Below, piece after piece: positions 7,924 to 16,508 of a stretch of DNA of 64,000 nucleotides (its first letter is position 1; each line of letters opens with the position of its first letter). The stretch spans positions 1-64,000 of the forward strand of contig NZ_MDEQ02000024.1 in the NCBI RefSeq assembly GCF_001883705.2, read 5' to 3'. The DNA comes from Burkholderia catarinensis (GTDB taxonomy: Bacteria; Pseudomonadota; Gammaproteobacteria; Burkholderiales; Burkholderiaceae). The notes under the pieces are model-generated. The model saw only the letters and a program-made list of their open reading frames with translations. It was not told the origin of the DNA and did no database searches. The translations under genes and the position numbers were made by a program.

Positions 7924-9447
7924 TCAGGCGTGCGGCGCGTGCGCGGCGGCGAACCAGGCATCGACCGCGGCCGTCACGGCATCGAGCGTGCCCGGCGCGA
8001 CGTGCAGGCCGAGCTTCGAGCGGCGCCACAGCACGTCCTGGGCACAGGTCGCCCATTCGGCGTCGCGCAGGTAGCGCAGTTCGGCGTCGTGGATGCCCGG
8101 CGCGATTTCGGCGCCGAGATCGGCGAGCGACTTCGCGCCGTCGAGCACGCGCTCCGCGCGCGTGCCGTACGCGCGCGCATAGCGGCGGGCGAGTGCGGCG
8201 GGCAGCCACGGATGGCGTTTCGCGAACGCGCCGGCGAACACGTCGAACTTCGCGTTCGCGATGTCACCGCCCGGCAGCGCGACGCCGGCCGTCCAGGTCT
8301 TCGCGTCGCGGCCGAGCGCGCGGCACAGCATGTCGCCGGCTTCTTCCGCGAGCTTGCGGAACGTCGTGATCTTGCCGCCGAACACCGACAGCAGCGGTGC
8401 GCCCGCGCCGTCGTCCAGCTCGAGGCGGTAGTCGCGCGTGACGGCCGATGCGTTCGTCGCGTTCTCGTCTTCCAGCAGCGGGCGCACGCCCGAATAGGTC
8501 CAGTGCACGTCGGCCGGCGAGATCTTGCGCTTGAAGTAGCGGTTGATCGAATCGCACAGGTACTGCGTTTCGTCGCGATCGATCGCGACCTTCGCGGGAT
8601 CGTTCGTGTATTCGACGTCAGTCGTGCCGATCAGCGTGAAGTCGTGCTCGTACGGAATCGCGAAGATGATCCGCTTGTCCGGGTTCTGGAAGATGTACGC
8701 GTGGTCGTGATCGAACAGGCGGTGCGTGATGATGTGGCTGCCCTTCACGAGCCGCACGCTGTGATGCGCGCCGCGGCCGAGCGCGCCGTGCAGCACTTCG
8801 CCGACCCACGGGCCGGCCGCGTTCGCGATCGCGCGCGCATGCACGACGCGGATCGAACCGTCGTCGTGCTGCAGTCGCGCTTCCCATTCGTCGCCGCGGC
8901 GTTCGGCGGAGACCAGCTTCGTGCGCGTCAGGATCTCGGCGCCGCGCTCCTTCGCATCCATCGCGTTCAGCACGACGAGGCGCGCGTCGTCGACCCAGCC
9001 GTCCGAATACACGAAGCCGCGCTTGATCGAGTCGATCAGCGGCGCGCCGGCCGCATGGCGGCGCATGTCGATGCCGCGCGAGCCGGGCAGCAGTTCGCGC
9101 TTCGCGAGGTGATCGTAGAGGAACAGGCCGATGCGGATCAGCCAGGCCGGACGCAGGTTCGGCATGTGCGGCATCACGAAGCGCAGCGGCCACATGATGT
9201 GCGGCGCCGCGCGCAGCAGCGTCTCGCGTTCCTGCAGCGCCTTGCGCACGAGCCCGAATTCGTTGTACTCGAGATAGCGCAGGCCGCCGTGAATCAGCTT
9301 CGTGCTGCACGACGACGTGTGCGACGCGAGGTCGTCCTGCTCGCAGAGCATGACCGACAGGCCGCGGCCGGCCGCATCGCGCGCGATCCCCGCGCCGTTG
9401 ATGCCGCCGCCGACGACGAGCAGATCGTAGCGATTCGGTTGGGTCAC
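7924..9447 (-). CDS. glpD: Aerobic glycerol-3-phosphate dehydrogenase
   Basis: Membrane-associated FAD enzyme that oxidises glycerol 3-phosphate to dihydroxyacetone phosphate and passes electrons to quinone. 507 aa; the N-terminal dinucleotide fold is LLVVGGGINGAGIARDAAGRG, followed by the DLASHTSSCSTKLIHGG region typical of the family. Start is GTG at 9447 with AAGGA about 6 nt upstream. It heads the glpD-glpK-glpF run and has a GlpR-like palindrome about 40 bp before its start codon. Confidence 0.96.
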   Translation of the reverse strand: MTQPNRYDLLVVGGGINGAGIARDAAGRGLSVMLCEQDDLASHTSSCSTKLIHGGLRYLEYNEFGLVRKALQERETLLRAAPHIMWPLRFVMPHMPNLRPAWLIRIGLFLYDHLAKRELLPGSRGIDMRRHAAGAPLIDSIKRGFVYSDGWVDDARLVVLNAMDAKERGAEILTRTKLVSAERRGDEWEARLQHDDGSIRVVHARAIANAAGPWVGEVLHGALGRGAHHSVRLVKGSHIITHRLFDHDHAYIFQNPDKRIIFAIPYEHDFTLIGTTDVEYTNDPAKVAIDRDETQYLCDSINRYFKRKISPADVHWTYSGVRPLLEDENATNASAVTRDYRLELDDGAGAPLLSVFGGKITTFRKLAEEAGDMLCRALGRDAKTWTAGVALPGGDIANAKFDVFAGAFAKRHPWLPAALARRYARAYGTRAERVLDGAKSLADLGAEIAPGIHDAELRYLRDAEWATCAQDVLWRRSKLGLHVAPGTLDAVTAAVDAWFAAAHAPHA

Positions 9448-9485
9448 CTGCTGTCCTTATCGTCTGATGGAATGGTTGAACACAA

Positions 9486-9505
9486 AATGTTCGAATTCGA
9501 AATTT
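9486..9505. promoter_or_regulatory. Candidate GlpR operator upstream of glpD
   Basis: AATGTTCGAATTCGAAATTT is a near palindrome (8 of 10 positions in each arm match) and closely resembles the WATGTTCGWT-WWCGAACATW operator known for E. coli GlpR. More TTCG/CGAA half-sites follow at about 9508-9517 and 9531-9536. It lies between divergent glpD and the lipoprotein gene at 9609. Binding is inferred from the match and from glpR nearby. Confidence 0.65.
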
Positions 9506-9608
9506 AACGAACGAAATCGAAAAAGTAAAGTTCGAAGAAGCGGGGCCAGTAGCGCGCGGCGCGATCCCGGACGATACTGGCGGAATCGACCGTTTCGCGA
9601 GGTGAATC

Positions 9609-9977
9609 ATGCGTATTGGGATGTGGGCGGGCGTGTGCGCCGTCCTTCTGGCGGGGTGCAGCGCCGGCACGCCGCCGCTCGCCGGCAACTGGCGGGCGCC
9701 GTCGTTCGTCGACCTGCAGTCGTCGTGCGGCGGCACGGCGCGCGACTGGGGCGCGGACGCGCAGCCGGTCTACTCGACGCTGTACGACGCATACGTGGCG
9801 AAACGGTATCGCGGGCTGACCGAAGCGAACTATTGTGCGTTCGTAAACGAACTTTCGACGCACTATGCGGCGCCTGACGCGGCGGCGCGCGCCGGCTGGA
9901 TCGCGTATTTCAACGGTGCGCGGGCCCAGGCCATCAGCTGGCGGGCGGCGGTCGATCCGACGCTGCGCGGCGGCTGA
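9609..9977 (+). CDS. Putative small lipoprotein
   Basis: 122-aa protein of unknown function with an N-terminal signal (MRIGMWAGVCAVLLAGC) ending in a lipobox, LAGC, so Cys16 is likely lipidated. The mature part has two further Cys (SSCGG and NYCAF) that could form a disulfide, and many Trp/Tyr/Ala residues. I recognise no domain. It is divergent from glpD and shares its promoter region, so control by GlpR is possible but unproven. It ends before a strong hairpin. Confidence 0.7.
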   Translation: MRIGMWAGVCAVLLAGCSAGTPPLAGNWRAPSFVDLQSSCGGTARDWGADAQPVYSTLYDAYVAKRYRGLTEANYCAFVNELSTHYAAPDAAARAGWIAYFNGARAQAISWRAAVDPTLRGG

Positions 9978-10013
9978 AGCAGGCTGCGGCGAACCGGCGG
10001 GGGAAGCAGGAAC

Positions 10014-10045
10014 GACCGCGCGGCCGGGAAGCCGGCCGCGCGGTC
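10014..10045. terminator. Bidirectional stem-loop between convergent genes
   Basis: Perfect 14-bp stem (GACCGCGCGGCCGG / CCGGCCGCGCGGTC) with a GAAG loop, located between the lipoprotein gene (+) and the 65-aa gene (-). No T-run on either side. Confidence 0.65.
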
Positions 10046-10067
10046 AGGTCACAGGAACAGCGGGATT

Positions 10068-10265
10068 TTATGAATAGCGGTACTTGATGGATCGCAGCGC
10101 GGCGTCGCCGGTCTCGGTCACGCAGTATTTGCGTCCCGAGCCGAGCCCTTCCAGGCGGACGAGCTGCTGTTCGAGCAGGATGTCGAGCTCATCCCGATCC
10201 ATGTCGCGCTGGTCAGGCGCGTCCTTCACAAGCAATAGCGTGGCGAATTCATGCGGACTCAGCAT
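10068..10265 (-). CDS. Conserved small protein, winged-helix-like
   Basis: 65-aa protein beginning MLSPHEFATLLLVKDAP. The pattern of helix, DRDELDILLEQQLV, then a turn and two strands (GRKYCVTETGDAALR) resembles a minimal winged helix, but no family is recognised. I chose ATG 10265 because GGAGAG precedes it at good spacing; ATG at 10277 is an alternative. Unknown function; sits between glpD and glpR but on its own leader with a 16-bp palindrome upstream. Confidence 0.6.
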   Translation of the reverse strand: MLSPHEFATLLLVKDAPDQRDMDRDELDILLEQQLVRLEGLGSGRKYCVTETGDAALRSIKYRYS

Positions 10266-10566
10266 CGTTCTCTCCATGGCAATCGGTCTGCCCGCGCGGC
10301 CGGCGCAAACGCCGACGCACGATACCCCGCGGGGTATGGCTTGGGGGGAAAGCTGTATTCGCCGGCCTGTGATTCGCACACGCCTTGGCACGGGCGGATC
10401 GGGCGAACGGGCCGGGGAACTGGAGTCTAGTCGAGTACGCACGCAACGACAAATCGTGCCCCGTTAATTTTCCATTTGACAGCCGGGCCGCGCGCAAGCG
10501 GTCGGGTCGCAGCGCCAACTTCTTGATTTCACTTGAAGTTTCGGGTGCGATGCAGCATCGCAAGCG
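10266..10566. other. Spacer between glpR and the 65-aa gene
   Basis: About 300 bp downstream of glpR and upstream of the 65-aa gene, both on the minus strand. It holds the palindrome at 10322-10337 and a more AT-rich part at about 10440-10550. No further gene is supported. Confidence 0.5.
10322..10337. promoter_or_regulatory. Perfect palindrome ATACCCCGCGGGGTAT, candidate operator
   Basis: 16-bp perfect palindrome with C-tract/G-tract arms flanked by ATA/TAT, 57 bp before the 65-aa gene's start. The form recalls operators of the CsoR/CstR/FrmR repressor family, but no such repressor is encoded in the window. Function is inferred only. Confidence 0.4.
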
Positions 10567-11346
10567 TCATTCCGCGACGTACACCTGGGTGCCGGCGGCG
10601 GCCACCGTGTCGGCCATCTCGGGCGGCAGCGGCTTGTCGGTGAAGAGCGCGTGAACCTGGCTCAGGTGGCCCTGGCGCACCAGCGCGGGGCGTCCGACCT
10701 TCGAATGGTCGGTCACGAGGTAGACCGTGCGCGCGTGCTGCATGATCGCCTCGGCGACGCGCACCTCGCGCGTGTCGAAGTCGCGCAGCGTGCCGTCGGC
10801 CTCGATCGCCGACGTGCCGATGATCGCGTAGTCGACCTTGAACTGCCGGATGAAGTCGATCGCGAGCTCGCCGACGATACCCTTGTCCCACGGCCGCACG
10901 ATGCCGCCCGTGATCAGCACCTCGCAGTCGGGGTAGCCGCTCATCATCGACGCGACGTTCAGGTTGTTCGTGATCACGTGCAGCCCGTGATGGCGGTTCA
11001 GCGCGCGTGCGACTTCCTCGGTCGTCGTGCCGAGGTTGATGAACAGCGATGCCTGGTCGGGGATGTGCGACGCCGCGAGCGCCGCGATGCGCCGCTTCTC
11101 GTCGTGGAACATTCGCTGGCGCGCCGTGTACGACACGTTCTCCGAGCTGGTCGGCAGGCTCGCGCCGCCGTGATAGCGGCGCAGCAGGTTCAGGTCGGCG
11201 AGCCAGTTCACGTCGCGGCGGATCGTCTGCGGCGTGACCGCGAAGTGCGCGGCGAGATCGTCGACGGTCACGAAGCCGTCGCGCTGCACCCATTCGAGCA
11301 GTTCCTGCTGGCGCGCGTTGAGGGTGAGGCGGGGATCTCGGGTCAT
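10567..11346 (-). CDS. glpR: DeoR-family glycerol-3-phosphate regulon repressor
   Basis: 259-aa DeoR-type repressor, the likely controller of glpD/glpKF. The N-terminus has the DeoR winged helix (RQQELLEWVQRDGFVTVDDLAAHFAVTPQTIRRDVNWL, about residues 12-50, recognition helix QTIRRD), and the C-terminus has the sugar-phosphate isomerase-like sensor domain with LFINLGTTTEEVA and GTSAIEADGTLRDFD. Start ATG 11346; in-frame codons further upstream are not conserved in character. Unusually it is not adjacent to glpD: about 1.1 kb and two small genes intervene. Confidence 0.9.
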   Translation of the reverse strand: MTRDPRLTLNARQQELLEWVQRDGFVTVDDLAAHFAVTPQTIRRDVNWLADLNLLRRYHGGASLPTSSENVSYTARQRMFHDEKRRIAALAASHIPDQASLFINLGTTTEEVARALNRHHGLHVITNNLNVASMMSGYPDCEVLITGGIVRPWDKGIVGELAIDFIRQFKVDYAIIGTSAIEADGTLRDFDTREVRVAEAIMQHARTVYLVTDHSKVGRPALVRQGHLSQVHALFTDKPLPPEMADTVAAAGTQVYVAE

Positions 11347-11558
11347 GGCTCGATGGTCGTGTCGTGAGACGGAGCGGGTATTGTAAGGGCGGCAACGGCG
11401 TTCGGCCTGCCTGCGGGGCGTGGCTGCACGCAATTCATGCGGAAACTGCATGGATTCATGTGACAAATGAATTTGTGCGATTCCGCCGATCGCGCTGCAA
11501 TGGCGGATTGCCCGCGCATGCGGGCGCGCTCATTTCAGCTTTCGACGAGGTGGAACCG

Positions 11559-13199
11559 ATGACTGGCTTCAACTGGCACAACCCGTATCCGACGACCCGC
11601 ATTCCGGTGTTCGCGCGCAACGTCGTGTCGACGTCGCACCCGCTCGCCGCGCAGGCCGGGCTGCGGATGCTGTGGAAGGGCGGCAACGCGATCGATGCGG
11701 CGCTGGCCGCCGCGGCCGCGATCACGGTCGTCGAGCCCGTGTCGTGCGGGCTCGGCGGCGACGCGTTCGCGCTCGTGTGGGACGGCGAGCGGCTGTCCGG
11801 GCTGAACGCGTCGGGCGTCGCGCCGGCCGCGTGGAACGCCGACTATTTCCGCAAGCGCCACGGCGAGGATGCGCACGGCATCGCGAACAAGCCGACGCGC
11901 GGCTGGGATACCGTCACGGTGCCGGGCGTGATCGCGGGCTGGGAAGCGCTGCACGCGAAGTTCGGCTCGCTGCCGTTCGCGGATCTGCTCGAGCCGGCGA
12001 TCGAGATCGCGGAGCGCGGCTATGCGGTGCCGCCGATCGTCGCGCACAAGTGGGCGGCCGCCGTGCCCGAGCTGCAGGGGCTGCCGGGTTTCGCGGAGAC
12101 CTTCATGCCGCGCGGCCGTGCGCCGCTCGTCGGCGAACGCGTATGCCTGCCCGGTCACGCGCAGACACTGCGCACGCTCGCGAAGGACGGCGCCCGCGCG
12201 TTCTATGAGGGCGAGCTTGCGGAGCGCATCGCCGCGTTCTCCCGCGAAGGCGGCGGCGCGATGACCGAAGCCGATCTCCGTGCGTACCGGCCGGAATGGG
12301 TCGAGCCGATCGGCAAGCGCTTCGGCCGTCACACGATTCACGAGATCCCGCCGAACGGGCAGGGCATCGCCGCGCTGATCGCGCTCGGGATCGCCGAGCA
12401 TGCGGGGCTGACCGAATGGCCTGTCGATTCGGCCGACTCGCAGCATCTGCAGATCGAGGCGATGAAGCTCGCGTTCGCGGATGTCTATCGCTACGTCGCC
12501 GATCCGCGTGCGATGGAAGTTACGCCCGAGCAGATGCTTGACGACGCGTATCTCGCCGAACGCGCGAAGCTGATCGATCCCGCGCGCGCGACGCACTTCG
12601 GCGCCGGCCGGCCGCATTCGGGCGGCACGATCTACCTGTCGGCGGCCGACGAGCGCGGGATGATGGTGAGCTTCATCCAGTCGAACTACATGGGCTTCGG
12701 TTCGGGGCTCGTCGTGCCCGGCACCGGCATCGCGCTGCAGAACCGCGGGCACGGTTTCTCGATGGATCCGGCTTCGCCGAACGTCGTCGCGGGCGGCAAG
12801 CGGCCGTTCCACACGATCATCCCGGCGTTCGTCACCGAGGAGGTCGACGGTCGCACGGAGGCCGTGATGAGCTTCGGCGTGATGGGCGGCGACATGCAGC
12901 CGCAGGGCCACCTGCAGACCGTCGTGCGGATGCTCGGCTACGGGCAGCAGCCGCAGGCCGCCTGCGATGCGCCGCGCTGGAAGGTCAACCGCGACTTCAC
13001 GCTCGACGTCGAATCGACGATGAATCGCGCGACGGTCGACGCGCTCGCCGCACGCGGCCATACGATCAAGTCGATCGACGATCCTTACATGGACTTCGGT
13101 TCGGGGCAGTTCATCTGGCGTCTCGACCGCGACGATCGCGAGCGCGGCTACGTGGCCGCGAGCGACAGCCGGCGCGATGGCCTGGCGGCCGGTTTCTGA
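11559..13199 (+). CDS. Gamma-glutamyltransferase family Ntn hydrolase (YwrD/HpxW-like)
   Basis: 546-aa self-cleaving N-terminal-nucleophile amidohydrolase. The likely autoprocessing Thr is T357 in HSGGTIYLSAAD; GGNAIDAALAAAAAITVVEPVSCGLGGDAF near the N-terminus and the MGGDMQPQGHLQ segment near the C-terminus are family hallmarks. There is no signal peptide, unlike periplasmic glutathione-degrading GGTs, so it is probably cytoplasmic, like YwrD or oxamate amidohydrolase HpxW. Substrate is therefore open. ATG 11559 follows CGAGG. It stands alone, with a terminator-like hairpin after it. Confidence 0.85.
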   Translation: MTGFNWHNPYPTTRIPVFARNVVSTSHPLAAQAGLRMLWKGGNAIDAALAAAAAITVVEPVSCGLGGDAFALVWDGERLSGLNASGVAPAAWNADYFRKRHGEDAHGIANKPTRGWDTVTVPGVIAGWEALHAKFGSLPFADLLEPAIEIAERGYAVPPIVAHKWAAAVPELQGLPGFAETFMPRGRAPLVGERVCLPGHAQTLRTLAKDGARAFYEGELAERIAAFSREGGGAMTEADLRAYRPEWVEPIGKRFGRHTIHEIPPNGQGIAALIALGIAEHAGLTEWPVDSADSQHLQIEAMKLAFADVYRYVADPRAMEVTPEQMLDDAYLAERAKLIDPARATHFGAGRPHSGGTIYLSAADERGMMVSFIQSNYMGFGSGLVVPGTGIALQNRGHGFSMDPASPNVVAGGKRPFHTIIPAFVTEEVDGRTEAVMSFGVMGGDMQPQGHLQTVVRMLGYGQQPQAACDAPRWKVNRDFTLDVESTMNRATVDALAARGHTIKSIDDPYMDFGSGQFIWRLDRDDRERGYVAASDSRRDGLAAGF

Positions 13200-13531
13200 C
13201 GGTTCGCTTCCAGCGTTCACCAGCAGTTGTTGCGCTTCACGGGCGGCCGAAACGGCCGCCCGTTTCGTTGGGTGCCGGCATGTACCATCGAACGGCTGCA
13301 AGCGGTTCGAAGGACTCGTCTAACGAACGGCAACAGACGCCGTGGAACTGCGCTCGTCGGGCGTGGTCAGTGCTCTGGAGCACGAACATCAAAGTCCGGC
13401 TAAGATGCCTGAATGTGGTTCGGCCGGACCAATTCACTATAAACGAAGCAATACGCCGCTTGCGGGACGGTTGGCGCCTGTGCCGGAGGCATGGGCCGGC
13501 CCCCGCGCGCGACGACTGGGAGCGCACCACC
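13200..13531. other. Spacer between GGT-like gene and ferritin-like gene
   Basis: 332 bp containing the GGT-like gene's 3' hairpin and the leader of the next gene. TATAAA at about 13438-13443 is a possible -10 region. No additional gene is supported. Confidence 0.45.
13239..13266 (+). terminator. Rho-independent-type terminator after the GGT-like gene
   Basis: 11-bp perfect stem (ACGGGCGGCCG / CGGCCGCCCGT) with an AAA loop followed by TTTCGTT, 40 bp after the stop codon. Confidence 0.75.
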
Positions 13532-14359
13532 ATGGACACCAAAACGACGCATGTGATGCCGTGGCGTATCGAGGACATCGACCTGAACCGGATCGATCGT
13601 CAGCGTGCCGCCGCGAACGAGGATCTGTTGCTGCTGCTGTGCGCATCGTCGTTCATCGAAAGCGGCTCGGATCTCTACACGAGCAATCTGAGCGAATTCT
13701 TCAACGACGATCCGGAAGTCTCCGCATGGCTCAACAATGCATGGGAGCACGAAGAATTGCAGCACGGGCGCGCGCTGAAGGCGTACATCGCGCACGTGTG
13801 GCCCGAGTTCGACTGGGATACCGCATTCGCGAATTTCTTCGCCGAGTATTCGAAGACCTGCAAGGTCGAGGCGTTCGAGAAGACCCGTGCGCTCGAGATG
13901 GTCGCGCGCTGCGTCGTCGAGACGGGCACGGCCACGCTCTATCGCGCGATCAACGAATGTTCCGACGAGCCCGTGCTGAAGGAAATCACCGACAACATCC
14001 GCACGGACGAAGTGCGTCACTACAAGCACTTCTTCAAATTCTTCAAGAAGTACAACCAGGTCGAAGGCAACGGCCGGCTCGCCGTGCTCGGTGCACTCGC
14101 GCGCCGTGTGATGGAAATCAAGAACGAGGATTCCGAGATCGCGCTGCGCCACGTGTTCGCGGTCCGCTATCCGGATCGCGTCGGCGACAGCCAATACAAC
14201 CGCGAGCGCGTCGCGCGCATCAGTTCGCTCGTGCGGCGCAACCTGTCGGCCGACATGTGCGTGAAGATGCTGCTCAAGCCGCTCGACCTGCCCGCGAAGA
14301 TCCAGCCGGGCGTTCACTATCCGCTCACGAAGATCACGCGGCACGTATTCTTGCGCTGA
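13532..14359 (+). CDS. Ferritin-like di-iron protein of unknown substrate
   Basis: 275-aa all-helical protein with the pattern of a di-iron carboxylate enzyme: an acidic helix EDLLLLLCASSFIESGSD, WEHEELQHGRAL (ExxH), CVVETGTATLYR, and TDEVRHYKHFFKFF (ExxH). Two ExxH motifs plus isolated Glu residues fit ferritin-like or acyl-ACP desaturase-like enzymes, but the reaction cannot be assigned. No signal peptide. ATG 13532 has GGGAG 8 nt before it; earlier in-frame codons belong to the leader. The next gene starts 70 bp later on the same strand. Confidence 0.75.
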   Translation: MDTKTTHVMPWRIEDIDLNRIDRQRAAANEDLLLLLCASSFIESGSDLYTSNLSEFFNDDPEVSAWLNNAWEHEELQHGRALKAYIAHVWPEFDWDTAFANFFAEYSKTCKVEAFEKTRALEMVARCVVETGTATLYRAINECSDEPVLKEITDNIRTDEVRHYKHFFKFFKKYNQVEGNGRLAVLGALARRVMEIKNEDSEIALRHVFAVRYPDRVGDSQYNRERVARISSLVRRNLSADMCVKMLLKPLDLPAKIQPGVHYPLTKITRHVFLR

Positions 14360-14429
14360 TCGCCGGCGCACGGCCCGCCGCGCGTATGCTGCGGCTTCGC
14401 CATCTGCTCTCCACCGGGGCCACGCCATC

Positions 14430-14936
14430 ATGACCGATTCCCATCGCCACGCGCTCGAACAATGGACGTTCGACGCGTGGCCGCCGGCCGTCGTCTCGCT
14501 GTTCGACGGTACCGCGCTCGAGCGTCATGCCGACCTCGCCGCATCGCTGATCGTCGCGACCGACGACGGCCAGTTGCGCACGACGCTGCTCGGCGTCGGC
14601 GAGATCTATGCGCACGATGCGCGCACGCTGCTGATTGCGCTATGGCCGCAATCGCGTGCGGCGCGCGCGATCGCGCAACGGCGCACGGCCGCGTTGACGC
14701 TCGTCGCGGACGGTGCATTCTTTCAGGCGCAATTGAGGATCGAGCCGCTCGAAGGCGATTTCGGCGGGCTGGCCGGATTCGCTGCGACGATCGCACACGG
14801 CGATGCGCAGCGGGTCGGCTATGCGCGTCTCGCGACAGGCGTCACGTTCACGCTGGAAGGGGAGCGCGCCGCGGTGCTCGCACGCTGGCAACGCCAGGTC
14901 GAGCACCTGCGGCGCGCGGCCGCACGGCTTCAGTGA
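14430..14936 (+). CDS. Hypothetical protein, possible FMN-binding split-barrel fold
   Basis: 168-aa soluble protein. The alternation of strands, with SLIVATDDGQLRTTLLGVGEIYAHDARTLLIALWPQSRAARAI and ALTLVADGAFFQAQLRIEPL, resembles pyridoxamine-phosphate-oxidase-like split barrels, but I see no decisive motif. Its stop overlaps the rhlE stop by 7 bp on the opposite strand, so the two genes are tail to tail. It may be co-transcribed with the ferritin-like gene. Confidence 0.6.
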   Translation: MTDSHRHALEQWTFDAWPPAVVSLFDGTALERHADLAASLIVATDDGQLRTTLLGVGEIYAHDARTLLIALWPQSRAARAIAQRRTAALTLVADGAFFQAQLRIEPLEGDFGGLAGFAATIAHGDAQRVGYARLATGVTFTLEGERAAVLARWQRQVEHLRRAAARLQ

Positions 14937-16381
14937 CCGCGCTGGCCGCTGCGCGACGAACGGTTGCGGTTCGCGTGCGCGGCGTTGCCGCTCGCGGGGC
15001 GGGCGCTGTTGCCGCCGCCTGCCGGACGTCCGCCGCTGCTGCCGGCGCCGCCTTGCGTGCGCGGCTTCGCGGCCTTCTGCTGCGACGCTTTCGGTTGCGC
15101 GTTGCCGTCGCGTTTCGCGGCCGGCTGGCCTGAGCCGCCCGCGCGCGGCTGGCGATTGCCGCCACCACCGCCGCTGCCGCCACGCGGCTGCTGCTGCTGT
15201 TGCCCGCGGCGCTGCTGGATCGGCTCCGGCTTCACGTTCGGATCGGGTTCGAAGCCCGCGATCACTTCCTGCGGAATCTCGCGCTTGATCAGCCGCTCGA
15301 TGTCGCGCAGCAGCAGCTTCTCGTCGACGCATACGAGCGACACGGCTTCGCCGGTCGCGCCCGCGCGGCCCGTGCGGCCGATCCGGTGCACGTAGTCTTC
15401 CGGCACGTTCGGCAGGTCGAAGTTGACGACGTGCGGCAACTGGTCGATGTCGATCCCGCGCGCGGCGATATCGGTCGCGACGAGCACCTGCAGCGTGCTG
15501 TTCTTGAACTCGGCCAGCGCGCGCGTGCGTGCCGACTGGCTCTTGTTGCCGTGGATCGCCATCGCGCTGATGCCGTCCTTCTCCAATTGCTCGGCGAGCC
15601 GGTTCGCACCGTGCTTCGTGCGCGTGAACACGAGCACCTGGAACCAGTTGTGTTCGCGGATCAGGTGCGTGAGCAGTTCGCGCTTGCGGTCGCGGTCGAC
15701 CGGGTGAATCTTCTGCGCGATGCTCTCGGCGGTCGTGTTGCGGCGCGCGACCTCGATCAGCGCCGGCGAGTCGAGCAGGCTGTCGGCGAGCGCCTTGATT
15801 TCATCGGAGAAGGTGGCCGAGAACAGCAGGTTCTGGCGCTGCGGCGGCAGCTTCGCGAGCACGCGCTTGATGTCGTGGATGAAGCCCATGTCGAGCATCC
15901 GGTCGGCTTCGTCGAGCACGAGGATGTCGAGATTCGACAGGTCGATCGTCTTCTGCTGCATGTGGTCGAGCAGGCGCCCCGGCGTTGCGACGACGATGTC
16001 GACGCCGCGCTTGAGCGCATCGATCTGCGGATTGATGCTGACGCCGCCGAACATCACGGTCGAGCGCAGCTTCAGGTACTTGCCGTATGCACGGACGCTT
16101 TCCTCGACCTGTGCGGCGAGTTCGCGCGTCGGCGTGAGTATCAGCGCGCGCACCGCGCGCTTCGCGCCGCGATTCTCGGCGTAGAACGTATGCAGGCGCT
16201 GCAGGATCGGCAACGTGAAGCCGGCGGTCTTGCCGGTGCCCGTTTGCGCGCCGGCGAGCAGGTCGCCGCCGCCGAGGACGGCGGGGATCGCCTGCAGCTG
16301 GATCGGAGTCGGCGACGTGTAGCCGAGCTCATTGACCGCCTTGACCAGCGGTTCGGCCAAGCCGAGAGATTCGAAAGACAT
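14930..16381 (-). CDS. rhlE: DEAD-box ATP-dependent RNA helicase
   Basis: 483-aa helicase that remodels RNA, probably in ribosome assembly and mRNA decay. All core motifs are present: Q motif (GYTSPTPIQLQAIP), I AQTGTGKT, II LDEADRMLD, III FSATFSDE, Ib TPGRL, V ATDIAARGID and VI HRIGRTGRAG. After about residue 380 there is a long low-complexity tail rich in Gln, Gly, Arg and Lys, typical of RhlE. ATG 16381 is preferred to an in-frame GTG nine bases upstream because AAGAG is better placed. Confidence 0.93.
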   Translation of the reverse strand: MSFESLGLAEPLVKAVNELGYTSPTPIQLQAIPAVLGGGDLLAGAQTGTGKTAGFTLPILQRLHTFYAENRGAKRAVRALILTPTRELAAQVEESVRAYGKYLKLRSTVMFGGVSINPQIDALKRGVDIVVATPGRLLDHMQQKTIDLSNLDILVLDEADRMLDMGFIHDIKRVLAKLPPQRQNLLFSATFSDEIKALADSLLDSPALIEVARRNTTAESIAQKIHPVDRDRKRELLTHLIREHNWFQVLVFTRTKHGANRLAEQLEKDGISAMAIHGNKSQSARTRALAEFKNSTLQVLVATDIAARGIDIDQLPHVVNFDLPNVPEDYVHRIGRTGRAGATGEAVSLVCVDEKLLLRDIERLIKREIPQEVIAGFEPDPNVKPEPIQQRRGQQQQQPRGGSGGGGGNRQPRAGGSGQPAAKRDGNAQPKASQQKAAKPRTQGGAGSSGGRPAGGGNSARPASGNAAHANRNRSSRSGQRGH

Positions 16382-16453
16382 AGATACCACTCTTGAGTTT
16401 TATGATCTGCAACGCCTCGCGCGGCCCGCGCGGGATGTGGCGTTACAAAATGC

Positions 16454-16489
16454 AAAAGGGCGCGGCCGCGGTTTCCCGCAGCCGCGCCC
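16454..16489 (-). terminator. Rho-independent terminator of the cytochrome c genes
   Basis: On the minus strand: 14-bp stem with one mismatch (GGGCGCGGCTGCGG / CCGCGGCCGCGCCC), GAAA loop, then TTTT. It lies 20 bp beyond the triheme cytochrome stop codon. Confidence 0.85.
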
Positions 16490-16508
16490 CGTTTGTGTTG
16501 GCCGCTTC

